In this document: piece after piece, positions 21,500-30,772 of the stretch
How positions within the stretch are numbered: position 1 is the stretch's first letter
How the letters are laid out: each line of letters starts with the position of its first letter
Source of the DNA: Rhodospirillaceae bacterium
GTDB taxonomy: Bacteria > Pseudomonadota > Alphaproteobacteria > Rhodospirillales > Casp-alpha2
DNA length: 64,000 bases
Direction of reading: 5' to 3'
NCBI GenBank assembly: GCA_016845145.1
Contig: JAERTE010000098.1
Coordinates: 72,889-136,888 of the forward strand
Notes under the pieces: generated by a model
Database searches by the model: none
The model's input: only the letters and a program-made list of their open reading frames with translations
What the model was told of the DNA's origin: nothing
Position numbers and translations under genes: made by a program

Positions 21500-21846
21500 T
21501 GCGATAGCTCCTTTCTGGAGACGATCTCGCCGCCTTCAGCGGCCGTAATTTCCGGCGCTTCCGGCCGGACGGGAATTTGGTCATCAAAGCCGGACCGGCT
21601 GGCGACTTGTTCGACGGCTACCGGCGCCATACCGAGGTGACGATCCGCCAGAGCGCGAAGTCGCTGGGGCTCATTGAGATGGCTCCACTCGGCGCGCAGC
21701 ACCTGGATGGCCTCACGGTCTCGCGCGATCTCGCGATTGATATTGACGAGCTGGTCTTCCAGGTCCTGCACCCGGTACTTGACCATGAACAGACCGACAC
21801 CGATGGCGACCGCAACGAGAATGATGGCGAGGGTTGATGATCTCAT
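21496..21846 (-). CDS. ftsL: Cell division protein FtsL
   Basis: FtsL is a small bitopic divisome protein that pairs with FtsQ and FtsB through a periplasmic coiled coil. Here there is one membrane segment (about residues 5-24) followed by a heptad-like stretch (VQDLEDQLVNINREIARDRE) and the conserved HLNEPQRLRALADRHLGM. The frame opens seven codons earlier at 21867, but the ATG at 21846 has GGGGGG five bases upstream and lies after the rsmH stop. Sequence identity in this family is low; position between rsmH and ftsI carries much of the call. Confidence 0.9.
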   Translation of the reverse strand: MRSSTLAIILVAVAIGVGLFMVKYRVQDLEDQLVNINREIARDREAIQVLRAEWSHLNEPQRLRALADRHLGMAPVAVEQVASRSGFDDQIPVRPEAPEITAAEGGEIVSRKELSQ

Positions 21847-21856
21847 GTCTGCCCCC

Positions 21857-22816
21857 CTACGCCGCAACCGGGACGGTCGCGTCCGTGCGCTCCGCCCAAC
21901 GCAGCCGCGCCGAACGTGCGCGCGGATTGTCGGAAGTTTCTTGTGCGCCCGGCTTCACGGCACCGCGTTTGATCAAGCGGAAAGTCGGCACCATGGTTTG
22001 CCCGTGGTCGGGCATATGACGAGACGGCCGCGGGGCCTGCCCGGCGCGGTCTTGCAAAAATAGTTTCACTCGGCGGTCTTCGAGCGAGTGGAAAGACACA
22101 ACGGCAATGCGCCCGCCGGGTGCCAACAGGGATTCAGCCGCAACCAACCCCTTTTCGAGCTCCAGCAGTTCTTCGTTCACATATATGCGCAACGCCTGGA
22201 ATGTACGGGTCGCGGGATCGATACCATCTTTCGATTGCCGCACGACGCGCCGGATCAGGCCAGCCAACTCTTCCGTTCTCTGGATCGGTGCCTTTTCGCG
22301 CAGCTGCACGATGGCCTTGGCGATTTTCCGCGATGCGCGCTCTTCGCCGTACGTATAGATAACGTCGGCCAGTTCTTGCTCGGCCATGCGATTGACCACG
22401 TCTGCCGCCGTTTGGGCATCCGCGTCGGCGCTGTTCATGCGCATGTCCAACGGGCCGTCTGCGCGGAATGAAAACCCGCGTTGGGGGTCGTCGATCTGCA
22501 TGGACGATACACCCAGGTCCAGGGCAACGCCATCGATTTGCCCGACGCCCACATCGGCCAGCAATGCCTGCATATCGCTGTAGCGACCACTGAGTACAGT
22601 CAAACGGCCTTGGTAGGATTTCGATAAGTCGCGCCCGAATGTCACAGCCAAGGGATCGCGATCAATCCCCCACACAGTGCAGTCAGCAGCTTCTAAGAGC
22701 GCACGGGAATAGCCGCCGGCACCAAACGTGGCATCAACGTAAACGGCGCCGTCACGGGGTGCCAGCGCCTCAACCACTTCGTTCACCATCACAGGGATAT
22801 GCGGGCTATCCGTCAT
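21857..22816 (-). CDS. rsmH: 16S rRNA (cytosine1402-N4)-methyltransferase RsmH
   Basis: RsmH (MraW) methylates C1402 of 16S rRNA using S-adenosylmethionine. The N-terminus HIPVMVNEVVEALAPRDG and the SAM-binding VDATFGAGGYSRALLE are diagnostic. Further matches are DLGVSSMQIDDPQRGFSF, RMAEQELADVIYTYGEERASR and FHSLEDRRVK. The protein has 319 residues and its start overlaps the mraZ stop (ATGA), the standard mraZ-rsmH pairing at the head of the dcw cluster. Confidence 0.98.
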   Translation of the reverse strand: MTDSPHIPVMVNEVVEALAPRDGAVYVDATFGAGGYSRALLEAADCTVWGIDRDPLAVTFGRDLSKSYQGRLTVLSGRYSDMQALLADVGVGQIDGVALDLGVSSMQIDDPQRGFSFRADGPLDMRMNSADADAQTAADVVNRMAEQELADVIYTYGEERASRKIAKAIVQLREKAPIQRTEELAGLIRRVVRQSKDGIDPATRTFQALRIYVNEELLELEKGLVAAESLLAPGGRIAVVSFHSLEDRRVKLFLQDRAGQAPRPSRHMPDHGQTMVPTFRLIKRGAVKPGAQETSDNPRARSARLRWAERTDATVPVAA

Positions 22817-23292
22817 GACCCACCGCCTTCGGTTTCACCACCATCCGGGCGCAATTTCAACGTGGCGCCACGTGCCTTGGCGCGTTCGAACGCCGTGGCA
22901 CGGTTGGCTTGATAGGCTTTAGGCTCCCAAATCTGGAACCGCGCACCGCGACCGACAAAGCTGACCTGGGCGCCGATACCGGCGTGCTCCGCTAGGTCCT
23001 TCGGCAGCGTGATACGGCCTTCGGGGTCGAAGCCGAGGGGGTGAGCGTTTTCCAGTACGATGGCAGCAAGATCATCTTGCTCGTCCGAAAACATGTCCAG
23101 ATCGTCGAGGCTGGCGCTGAGACGCGCCATGAAGTCCTCGCCGCAAGCCTCAATGGCTGCGTGCTTGAACAACGGATAGGCATAGAGAATTTGGGAACCT
23201 TGTGCCTGCAGGGCGGCACGAAACGGCTTCGGAACGGATACCCGTCCCTTGCTGTCTATCTTATTGACGTGCCGGCCGACGAACAAAGTCAT
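22813..23292 (-). CDS. mraZ: Transcriptional regulator MraZ
   Basis: MraZ is an AbrB-fold DNA-binding protein that controls the dcw operon, usually its own promoter. Each half has one family motif: DSKGRVSVPKPFR near residue 13 and DPEGRITLPKDL near residue 89. At 159 residues it is slightly longer than E. coli MraZ (152). It is the first gene of the cluster, and five direct TGGGN-type repeats about 160 bases upstream are the expected target site (listed separately). Confidence 0.97.
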   Translation of the reverse strand: MTLFVGRHVNKIDSKGRVSVPKPFRAALQAQGSQILYAYPLFKHAAIEACGEDFMARLSASLDDLDMFSDEQDDLAAIVLENAHPLGFDPEGRITLPKDLAEHAGIGAQVSFVGRGARFQIWEPKAYQANRATAFERAKARGATLKLRPDGGETEGGGS

Positions 23293-23448
23293 CTTGGCCC
23301 CCAGTTAACGCGCGTTGCACCGGCTTCTGCCGGTCATCCGGACGGATGGATATTTCCGTTCCGCCCGTATCGGAAACAGGTTTCGAATTGGCAACTTCGG
23401 GCCTTTTCGCGACCTGCCCTGTGACACCCATCATTAATGGCCATAATT

Positions 23449-23493
23449 TGGGCATTAATGGGATAGCATGGGATAAAATGGGCGTCAACGGGA
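23449..23493. promoter_or_regulatory. MraZ box: five direct repeats, 10-bp period, with candidate mraZ promoter
   Basis: TGGGC, TGGGA, TGGGA, TGGGC and CGGGA begin at 23449, 23459, 23469, 23479 and 23489, each separated by five bases. This is the layout described for MraZ target sites (TGGGN repeats with 5-nt spacers). Here the repeats read on the plus strand, opposite to mraZ. A minus-strand TTGACG (23488-23483) lies inside the array, 17 bases before TATCCC (23465-23460), so MraZ bound here would cover the promoter. The remaining 23293-23688 gap shows no ORF I can support. Confidence 0.85.
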
Positions 23494-23688
23494 TAAAGGT
23501 GCCATATGATGGGTTAACAAAGCGTTTCGCAGATGCGAAAACAGCCGTTATTTCAGATGGATATGGCCACTTGATCATCCGTCGGGGTTATCCCTGAAAC
23601 AGACCCAGAGATTGACCCGGCAATGGGGCGCGATTGCGGCGGCGCCGCGCTCATTCAAGGGCAGAGAACTTGCGATGAAAAAAAGAAA

Positions 23689-24077
<389 letters not shown>

Positions 24078-24092
24078 ATCCGGAATATAGGT

Positions 24093-24779
24093 CTAGGCGG
24101 TCATCGCACGCAAGCCCGCCACCAACCTGGCCGTCTCGGGGTCGATGCGTCCGTTCATCCGCTCGGGGCGGAAATGTCGCTGGAAAGCGCGTACGGCGGC
24201 GGAGAAATCTTCAATGTCATATCCGATATCGCGTAGCATATCCGCCAAACGGCTCTGGTCGTCTTCGCGATGCTCTGCCGGTTGCGGCCACAGGCCAATG
24301 CCGGCCGTCGCCATGCGCCGCCAATCGAAGAACTCTCCCGGATCGGTCTTGCGGGTCGGCGCCACGTCGGAATGGCCAACGACGTTGCCGGCCGGGATCG
24401 GATGACGCGCCAATATCGCCGCCGCCAATTCCTCGAATGCCGCCAACTGTGGTTCGGGGAATGGCCGGTAGCCGAATTCATGCCCAGGGTTGACCAACTC
24501 GATCCCGATAGAGCGGTCATTGATGTTGGCCGCACCGCGCCATGAAGCCACGCCGGCATGCCAGGCCCGCTGATCCTCGGCCACCAAGTGATGCAACGTG
24601 CCATCCTCGTCTATCAGGTAGTGCGCGCTGACTTTGGCGTCGGGGTCGCATAAGCGCTGCAACGCTTCGTCGGCGGATCGCATGCCGGTGTAATGCACCA
24701 CCAGCATATCGATGGCCACGCCGTCGGGGCGTGGCTCGAAATTCGGGGACGTGAAACTCTGGGATGGTGCCTTGATCAC
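24093..24779 (-). CDS. AmpD-like N-acetylmuramoyl-L-alanine amidase
   Basis: An amidase_2-family zinc enzyme of 228 residues that cleaves the lactyl-amide bond between MurNAc and L-alanine. Visible zinc ligands are His29 (LVVHYTGM), His136 (VGHSDVAP) and Asp146 (KTDPGEFFDW), with Glu94 (IGIEL) as the likely catalytic residue. There is no signal peptide, so it probably acts in the cytosol on anhydro-muropeptides, as AmpD does in wall recycling. The C-terminus (about 170-228) has a helical peptidoglycan-binding-like segment. The ATG overlaps the stop of the J-domain gene upstream. Confidence 0.85.
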   Translation of the reverse strand: MIKAPSQSFTSPNFEPRPDGVAIDMLVVHYTGMRSADEALQRLCDPDAKVSAHYLIDEDGTLHHLVAEDQRAWHAGVASWRGAANINDRSIGIELVNPGHEFGYRPFPEPQLAAFEELAAAILARHPIPAGNVVGHSDVAPTRKTDPGEFFDWRRMATAGIGLWPQPAEHREDDQSRLADMLRDIGYDIEDFSAAVRAFQRHFRPERMNGRIDPETARLVAGLRAMTA

Positions 24780-25555
24780 TTCATGCCGCGCTGTTTCTCG
24801 ATGCGATCATAGGCGGCGTTGATGGTCGCCATCTTCTCGTTGGCAATGTCGATGAACTCCTGCGGCACGCCTTGCGCCATCAGGGTGTCGGGATGATTTT
24901 CCCGGATCAATTTTCGATAGGTGCGTTTCACCTCTTCATCCGAGATGGAACTATCGACGCCCAGCACTTCGTATGGATCATCTTCGCCGTCGGGGCCTAA
25001 GTGGATGTGCTTCAGGCGCTCGAAGGCATGCGCATCGAAACCGAAAATCATGGCGATCCGAGCCAGCATTTCCATTTCCGCCGGATGCATGACGCCATCG
25101 GCCTTGGCGATATGGAACAGCGCCCCGATGATCTCCTCCATTACGGCCGGTTCATGGCGGAACAGTTGTGATATCTGCTGGGCGTAAGGTTCGAAACCGC
25201 CGGGCTCGCGCTTGGCCTCATCCCAGATGCGGGCCACGTGAGACGATTCTGTCGGCGGAATATGGAAGATGGTTTTGAAAGCCGCGATTTCCTCGGCGCT
25301 GACCCGGCCGTCGGCCTTGGCCATTTTCGCCGACAGCACGATCACCCCGGTGGTGAAGGCCACTTGCCGGGCGTCTTGGTCAAAACCATCAAAAGCTGCG
25401 TCGCCACGACCACCGCCAGCCACGCCTTCCATGGCGGCTTCCTGTTCTTTCATCTTGTCAACCGCGTGCCCGGCAACAGCACCCAGGATGCCGCCCAGCG
25501 GCCCGCCCAAGGCGAACCCGGCAACGCCGCCGATTACTTTGCCCCAGACACTCAT
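24776..25555 (-). CDS. TerB/J-domain protein, DjlA-like co-chaperone
   Basis: A 259-residue protein with three parts. Residues 7-33 are Gly/Ala-rich and hydrophobic (a possible membrane segment), followed by a TerB-type helical domain (about 62-175) and a C-terminal J domain (about 193-256). The J domain has the essential HPD at 221-223, so it can stimulate a DnaK-type ATPase. This is the layout of DjlA, a membrane-anchored co-chaperone involved in envelope stress. It is joined by ATGA overlaps to the DUF3750 gene before it and the amidase after it, which suggests a linked envelope role. Confidence 0.82.
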   Translation of the reverse strand: MSVWGKVIGGVAGFALGGPLGGILGAVAGHAVDKMKEQEAAMEGVAGGGRGDAAFDGFDQDARQVAFTTGVIVLSAKMAKADGRVSAEEIAAFKTIFHIPPTESSHVARIWDEAKREPGGFEPYAQQISQLFRHEPAVMEEIIGALFHIAKADGVMHPAEMEMLARIAMIFGFDAHAFERLKHIHLGPDGEDDPYEVLGVDSSISDEEVKRTYRKLIRENHPDTLMAQGVPQEFIDIANEKMATINAAYDRIEKQRGMK

Positions 25556-26319
25556 GAGGAACCACCAATCCTACCGGCCTCAAGCCGGCCTGCCAGGGGT
25601 AACTTGATCGCTAAATCCTTGGGATCGATACCGAACGTCAGGCCCAACACATTCAACTCCACGCCCTCTTCTTCACCAGCCATGACCCCCAGCAAACCGA
25701 ACAGCGAAAACTGATATCCGGTGCCGCTCGGCGTTTTCGCCACCACGTCGCCGCCAGGCAAGAAATCCTTGCCGATGGCGGTCGGCGGCAGGTCCAGTTT
25801 CAATTCCGGCACGGCACGCGCCACGTGGGCAATGAAGGTGTTGGAATTGGGGCCCGGCCAGACCCGGTATTCGTTCATATAAGGATAATTGCGCGCCGCT
25901 TTGTCGACACGGGCAATCATTTCGTCGACGCCCTCGCCCCGCACCTCGGCGACGATGTCAGGCACGGAATCGAACCACCGGCCATCGGCCGGTCGGTTGG
26001 AAATGGCCACCGCCGGACTGCCGTACCGAACCCGCCAACCGGTCACCTCATACACCGTGAACTCCAGCGCGTCGGTGGGCTTGACGGCGATCCATGTGTG
26101 GACGCCAAAGACACCGCGCCAGCTGTAGGCGCGCGCCGCATATACCTGAACGATGGCTTCCGAATGCTCCGTCGGGTCCGGCGCAATGCCGGCAGATTCG
26201 CGGCTCGCGGTGCGCCAATCAGCCATGGAATGGCGCGCCACGCCGGCAAGCACGATGGTCAGCACAATTCCCAACGGAATGCACCAGCGCCAGAATTTCG
26301 GTTTTCTCATCCATGCCAT
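25552..26319 (-). CDS. DUF3750 family protein
   Basis: A membrane-anchored protein of about 255 residues: basic start, one hydrophobic segment (about residues 12-29), then a soluble domain resembling DUF3750 (VYAARAYSWRGVFGVHTWIA, WRVRYGSPAV, YPYMNEYRVWPGPNSNTFI). Family function is unknown to me. The pattern (His-Trp followed later by Pro-Gly-Pro-Asn-Ser-Asn) recalls papain-like lipoprotein peptidase folds, but I cannot confirm a catalytic triad. The open frame extends 60 codons upstream into the neighbour; the ATG at 26319 with GGAGG six bases before it is much better. The stop overlaps the next start as ATGA. Confidence 0.75.
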   Translation of the reverse strand: MAWMRKPKFWRWCIPLGIVLTIVLAGVARHSMADWRTASRESAGIAPDPTEHSEAIVQVYAARAYSWRGVFGVHTWIAVKPTDALEFTVYEVTGWRVRYGSPAVAISNRPADGRWFDSVPDIVAEVRGEGVDEMIARVDKAARNYPYMNEYRVWPGPNSNTFIAHVARAVPELKLDLPPTAIGKDFLPGGDVVAKTPSGTGYQFSLFGLLGVMAGEEEGVELNVLGLTFGIDPKDLAIKLPLAGRLEAGRIGGSS

Positions 26320-26348
26320 GCTGATCCTCCAGCGTTTGAGATGGGCCG

Positions 26349-27287
26349 TTATGCGGGCCGCCGCAAGGACCGGGCAAACATCAATTTCATCACCATCGGC
26401 ATAATATAAATCGGAAACTGCGCCAAAGCGAAATAGGTAATGATCTCCCGGTCCGCGGCACCTGCCAGCACCGCAATCAATATCGCCAGATTTCGGCATC
26501 CTGCTGCCAACCCCGCACTCAAGGCCGCATGGCGGTCACGCCACAACAAACCGAACACCAAGGCGGTGAGCAGCATTTGACCGATATAGACGGCGAAGCT
26601 CACACCGGTAAGAAACAGCATGTAGGCTGGCTCGGCAAATAACCTTGCCGTGATGCCATCCATCAGGGGAATGGCAAACAATACCAGCAGCACCACCGCA
26701 ACGCCGTCCATCGTCGGTGCGGCGCGGTTGAGGCGCTTGGCGCCGATCATCGCCCGCATACCCAAGGCCGCCAGCCCCGAGCTGCCGACCAATGCGGCCA
26801 GCCTGATCGTCAGGTCCAAAACGCTGATTTCAAGGTGCAGGCCCAGCAAGGCCACCGCGACGACCGGCAGCGTAAACGGCAAGATCAACGTCGCCACCAC
26901 CAGAACGGCCAGGATGAACGCCGCATCGAGCCCCAGGATCAAACCGATGGCCGGTGTCGACATCAACGACGACGACCCCGCCGTCAACACCAATGCCGCC
27001 GTAATGGGTTCACTGAACGGAAACAGCGTGACTGCGCCCCACATCACCACCGGCATGATGCCCAGCATCCATATCAGCGCCGAGCCCATGCGTACGGGCT
27101 TTCGAAACACGGCAACAAAAGCCGCGCGCTCAAGCCGCATCATGCTCAACGTCAGCAGCGCCCAAACCCCCGGCAACAGCAAAGGCTTCGAGGCGGCGGC
27201 CAACGGCTGCACGGCCAGTCCGATGAACACAGCCGACACCATGACGGTGGTCGCGTGGCGGCCGAGATAATTAAGAGCGGCGATCAT
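26349..27287 (-). CDS. Bile-acid:sodium-symporter-like membrane protein
   Basis: A 312-residue integral membrane protein with about ten hydrophobic segments. The order of segments and the GCRNLAILIAVLAG stretch near the C-terminus resemble the SBF/BASS superfamily, where a similar Asn-containing crossover helix binds sodium. The middle segment SSSLMSTPAIGLILGLDAAF also fits an inverted-repeat crossover. Substrate is unknown. It is the first gene of a four-gene minus-strand set leading to ampD, 29 bases before the DUF3750 gene, and is divergent from the YjgN-type gene. Confidence 0.6.
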   Translation of the reverse strand: MIAALNYLGRHATTVMVSAVFIGLAVQPLAAASKPLLLPGVWALLTLSMMRLERAAFVAVFRKPVRMGSALIWMLGIMPVVMWGAVTLFPFSEPITAALVLTAGSSSLMSTPAIGLILGLDAAFILAVLVVATLILPFTLPVVAVALLGLHLEISVLDLTIRLAALVGSSGLAALGMRAMIGAKRLNRAAPTMDGVAVVLLVLFAIPLMDGITARLFAEPAYMLFLTGVSFAVYIGQMLLTALVFGLLWRDRHAALSAGLAAGCRNLAILIAVLAGAADREIITYFALAQFPIYIMPMVMKLMFARSLRRPA

Positions 27288-27395
27288 GATCTCTTATAGA
27301 CGTCTTGCTCAGGTGGGCCAATTCCGCGTTCCGCTTATGCTCTTTAATCGAGAACCGGCAGATGGCATGATGCTCGAACGCACAAGGGGAACAGC

Positions 27396-28682
27396 GTGAC
27401 ATCGAACTCTGAATATCCGCGATATCCGGACACTTATGATCCGGCACGCAAAAAGCCGTCACCCGATGAACAATACGCTGGCCGGGTCGTGACGCCGCCG
27501 GTTATAGAATTTACCGGTCGACGCGGCGCACTGTTCAAGCTCAGCCTGATCAACGCGATCTTGACCATCCTCACCGGTGGCCTCTACCGCTTTTGGGCGA
27601 AAACCTGGGTGCGGCGTTTTTTCTGGAACAACATCCGTATCAACGGCGAGCCGCTGGAATACACCGGTACGCCCGTTGAATTGTTCGTCGGCTTCTTGAT
27701 CGTGCTGACCTTTCTGATCCCCATATTCGCGCTCTATGAAGGCGGCTCATACCTGATTTATGCAGCGCCCGCCTGGGCGGAATACACTCTGGAAGTCACC
27801 TACCTGCTGACGCTTCTGGCCTTCATCCACATGGCGGTTTACCGCATGTGGCGGTTCCGGCTGAGCCGCACGTCGTGGCGCGCCATCCGCTTCGGCCTCG
27901 ACGGATCGACCTGGGACTATCTGAAGATTGCCATGGGCTGGTCGCTGCTGACCGTCCTGACGCTTGGGCTCAGCTATCCCGCCATGCGCGTCGCCACCTG
28001 GCGCTATCGGGTACGGCACATGCGCTTCGGTAATACGCGCTTCGATTTCAACGGCAGCGCCAAATCGATCATGGGCCTTTGGCTGGCGATATACGGATTG
28101 CCACTGGCCGCGATGCTGGCCGCCGTCGCCCTGCACTTCGACACCTTCGTCGCGGCCTGGGAATCGAGCGGAGACTACACTTCCGCCACCATCAAGTATT
28201 CGTTCGACGAGCCGCTGTTCGGCGGTGGCTTGGCTTTGTTCATGTTGTTTTTTATCTGGTACCGGGTGCGCGAGGCACGGCTCATGCTTTCCGGCATCTG
28301 CTGGAGTTCGGCACGGTTGAAGACGAAAATCCATCTCGGCACCATCAGTGCCGTGTTGGCAATTTACGCGGTCGTTTGGGTCGGCTTAGCAACAATTTTA
28401 ATCGCTGCTGCTTTCGCAATCGTTTTTCTGCTCGGCGTCACCAATAAGGCAGAGGCCTTCCAGATCGGAACAATGGTCGGAGTAGGAATTACGATGCTCA
28501 TGTTTTTCATCATGGGCCCGGTAATCACCCAGATGGTCATTCGTTTCGAATTCGTCCGCCATGTCTGCGCGGTGTCAAACCTCACCAATACCGAAACTTT
28601 CGAGACCGCCCTGCAGTCCACCCACCAAACACCCGAGTTCGGCGAAGGCATGGCCGATGCGCTTGATGTGGGGGCGCTTTGA
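27396..28682 (+). CDS. DUF898 (YjgN-family) membrane protein
   Basis: A 428-residue membrane protein of the YjgN/DUF898 family. Typical features are FTGRRGALFKLSLINAILTILTGGLYRFWAKT-like (about residues 39-70) and the internal repeat with FWNNIRINGEPLEYTG and MRFGNTRFDFNGSAKS. About six to eight hydrophobic segments follow. The molecular role of the family is not established to my knowledge. The following gene, three bases downstream, is an M48 metalloprotease; a DUF898 protein next to an M48 protease is a recurring pair, so they probably act together at the membrane. Confidence 0.85.
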   Translation: MTSNSEYPRYPDTYDPARKKPSPDEQYAGRVVTPPVIEFTGRRGALFKLSLINAILTILTGGLYRFWAKTWVRRFFWNNIRINGEPLEYTGTPVELFVGFLIVLTFLIPIFALYEGGSYLIYAAPAWAEYTLEVTYLLTLLAFIHMAVYRMWRFRLSRTSWRAIRFGLDGSTWDYLKIAMGWSLLTVLTLGLSYPAMRVATWRYRVRHMRFGNTRFDFNGSAKSIMGLWLAIYGLPLAAMLAAVALHFDTFVAAWESSGDYTSATIKYSFDEPLFGGGLALFMLFFIWYRVREARLMLSGICWSSARLKTKIHLGTISAVLAIYAVVWVGLATILIAAAFAIVFLLGVTNKAEAFQIGTMVGVGITMLMFFIMGPVITQMVIRFEFVRHVCAVSNLTNTETFETALQSTHQTPEFGEGMADALDVGAL

Positions 28683-28685
28683 GCC

Positions 28686-30419
28686 ATGGCGGTTGGAATC
28701 TACTACGACGGTCGATCCGGGTCCGGGCAGCCTATTGGCATTATCCTGACGCCCTCGTTTCTCAAACTGACGGGTCCGGACGGAAACGACTTGACCCAAT
28801 GGCCGACAGCCGAGGTGCGCTTAGTCGCCAAACCCGGAGATGGCCAGCCACCCAGATTGCGTAACGGTTTCAAGAGTGCCGAACGATTGACACTCGCCGA
28901 CGGCTACGATCTGGCCGAGTTGGAGAAGCACTGCCCGAACCTCAAGCGCACCACGCCCGGCTGGAGCGGGCACGGCAAACGCGCCATGGGCTGGGGAGCG
29001 AGCGCCATCGCTGCCATCGCGTTCATGGTGTTCGTCGCCATTCCGCAGATCGCGCTCGAATTAGCGCACCGTCTGCCTGCGGAGAAACAGCGCGAAATGG
29101 GCAACGACATCGCCGAGCAGGTGATCAAGGTTATAGCGGCGGCGGAGGGTAAGGACGCGGCGGATGGCGCGCTCTTTTGCACGTCGCCAAGCGAAATCCG
29201 CCTTCTGAGACGCATCGCAAGTCAGTTGGCCGCTACACTCGACGAGAAACCGGAGATCACCGTCCAAGTCGTCGATCTCGACATCAAGAATGCCTTCGCG
29301 TTGCCCGGCGGCCAGATCGTGATCTTCCGCGGCTTGCTTGAGGATATGCAGCATGGCAACGAACTGGCCGGCGTCCTCGCCCATGAGATCGCACACGTAT
29401 ACTACCGCCACCCCACCGAACTGTTCCTGCGCGAAATCGGCTATGGGGTGCTGATCGGTATGGCGTTCGGCGACTTGAGCGGCGGCTGGCTGATTTCCGG
29501 CGCGGGCCGCATGGCTTCGGGTGCGGCTTATGGCCGTCAGGCGGAGACGGACGCCGATCAACTCGCCGTGCAGATGATGAACGGCGTCGGCTGGGACGCC
29601 GAACCCATGGCAGGCTTTTTCCAACGCATTCACGCCCAACAAGGCGACGCGGAAAAAGCCTTGGCGCTCCTCATGTCGCACCCACGCTCGGAAAAACGCG
29701 CCAAAGCCGTCGCCGTCGGCTCAACTGGCAACCGCGACGCGTTTTTGCCACGAGCTTGGACGCGCATGCAAAAAATCTGCTCACAGCCGACAGCCGCCAA
29801 CGAAACTTCATATTCGCCGCAACCCGCTTTCAGTATCGACCGTATTACCGACAAAGGCATTTGTATGGGCGCAAAATCCGGTGATGCCTATTACACGGCG
29901 GAGGCGGATAAGCGCGGACTTGACCTCACCAGTTGTGAGCGCACAGGGGTAAAGCCCGACGACGCCGTTCCGAGCCATGTCAAAACCGCCTCCGACAAAG
30001 ATATTTGTATCGGTGCCCAAATGGGAAATCCGAATTTCGAACGCGAAGCGGAAAAACGCGGTATCGAAGAGGCCACATGCGGCAGAAAATTGGTCATGCC
30101 TACTGTCACGAAGCATCTAGATCCTTCGAATATATTTATATGCGGTCAAGCCACCTACACCTATTCATCAGGTACTGTGTGGACCAACTGGAACAGAGCT
30201 GCAAAGTACGTGAAAGAAGCTAAGCGACGAGGATTGACACTCGATGATTGCCGAAAGGCTGATTTGTGGGAGACCGGCGAACTCGGTCATCCCCGAAGTC
30301 TTGGCGACGCGGAGATTTGCTGGGGCGCGAATTTCGGCATTCCCGGCCATCGAGAGGAGACCATAGATAGAAACATTTCAGTGGCCGACTGTGAACGTCT
30401 GCTCAAGAAGTCCGGCTAA
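28686..30419 (+). CDS. M48 metalloprotease with four C-terminal cysteine repeats
   Basis: A 577-residue zinc protease. The N-terminal ~75 residues form a small domain of the kind found in DUF898-linked M48 proteins. A membrane segment spans about 102-121. The M48 catalytic domain has HEIAH at 233-237 and the third ligand Glu287 (RQAETDADQLA). After residue 385 come four similar units, each starting near I-C-x-G-A and ending in a Cys: Cys393/417, 441/465, 486/522 and 545/569. The spacing is 24, 24, 36 and 24; unit three carries a 12-residue insertion. The pairing suggests disulfides and hence a periplasmic location for the tail. The repeat family is one I do not recognise. Confidence 0.85.
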   Translation: MAVGIYYDGRSGSGQPIGIILTPSFLKLTGPDGNDLTQWPTAEVRLVAKPGDGQPPRLRNGFKSAERLTLADGYDLAELEKHCPNLKRTTPGWSGHGKRAMGWGASAIAAIAFMVFVAIPQIALELAHRLPAEKQREMGNDIAEQVIKVIAAAEGKDAADGALFCTSPSEIRLLRRIASQLAATLDEKPEITVQVVDLDIKNAFALPGGQIVIFRGLLEDMQHGNELAGVLAHEIAHVYYRHPTELFLREIGYGVLIGMAFGDLSGGWLISGAGRMASGAAYGRQAETDADQLAVQMMNGVGWDAEPMAGFFQRIHAQQGDAEKALALLMSHPRSEKRAKAVAVGSTGNRDAFLPRAWTRMQKICSQPTAANETSYSPQPAFSIDRITDKGICMGAKSGDAYYTAEADKRGLDLTSCERTGVKPDDAVPSHVKTASDKDICIGAQMGNPNFEREAEKRGIEEATCGRKLVMPTVTKHLDPSNIFICGQATYTYSSGTVWTNWNRAAKYVKEAKRRGLTLDDCRKADLWETGELGHPRSLGDAEICWGANFGIPGHREETIDRNISVADCERLLKKSG

Positions 30420-30420
30420 C

Positions 30421-30762
30421 TCAAAACGCCTCCGTCTGCCCCACCGTCGCCTTGAATTTCTCGATCTCGGAAAGCGCGCGTTTGCGCTCGGCCTCGTTGT
30501 CGAATTCCAGTGCGAAGCCGCCGGAAAATTCGCGCACCACGCGGCCGTGCAGACTGTCTGAGCCTTCCGTGTGCAGTTCCACGAACAGGTTGTTCTCGAA
30601 CCCTGTCTGGTCCAGTTGGACGTAGGCGCCGCCTTCCGAGATATCCACCAGGGTCGCATCGAAATTGCCGCGCGGGCTTCGGATTTCCGCCGGCTGGTTA
30701 ACGTCGAAGCGCTGGTAGCGGCGCTTGTCGTAACCTGTCGGCGGTGTGCCCGAAACCCTCAT
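30421..30762 (-). CDS. PilZ-domain cyclic-di-GMP-binding protein
   Basis: A small single-domain protein of about 113 residues. Both parts of the c-di-GMP-binding signature are intact: RxxxR in RRYQRF near the N-terminus and DxSxxG in DISEGG about 30 residues later. It should therefore sense c-di-GMP. No output domain is attached, so it likely acts by binding a partner. The frame opens at 30795, but the ATG at 30762 after GAGG gives a more compact protein and overlaps only the end of the dehydrogenase gene. It converges with the M48 gene, one base apart. Confidence 0.85.
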   Translation of the reverse strand: MRVSGTPPTGYDKRRYQRFDVNQPAEIRSPRGNFDATLVDISEGGAYVQLDQTGFENNLFVELHTEGSDSLHGRVVREFSGGFALEFDNEAERKRALSEIEKFKATVGQTEAF

Positions 30763-30772
30763 CACATAATCC

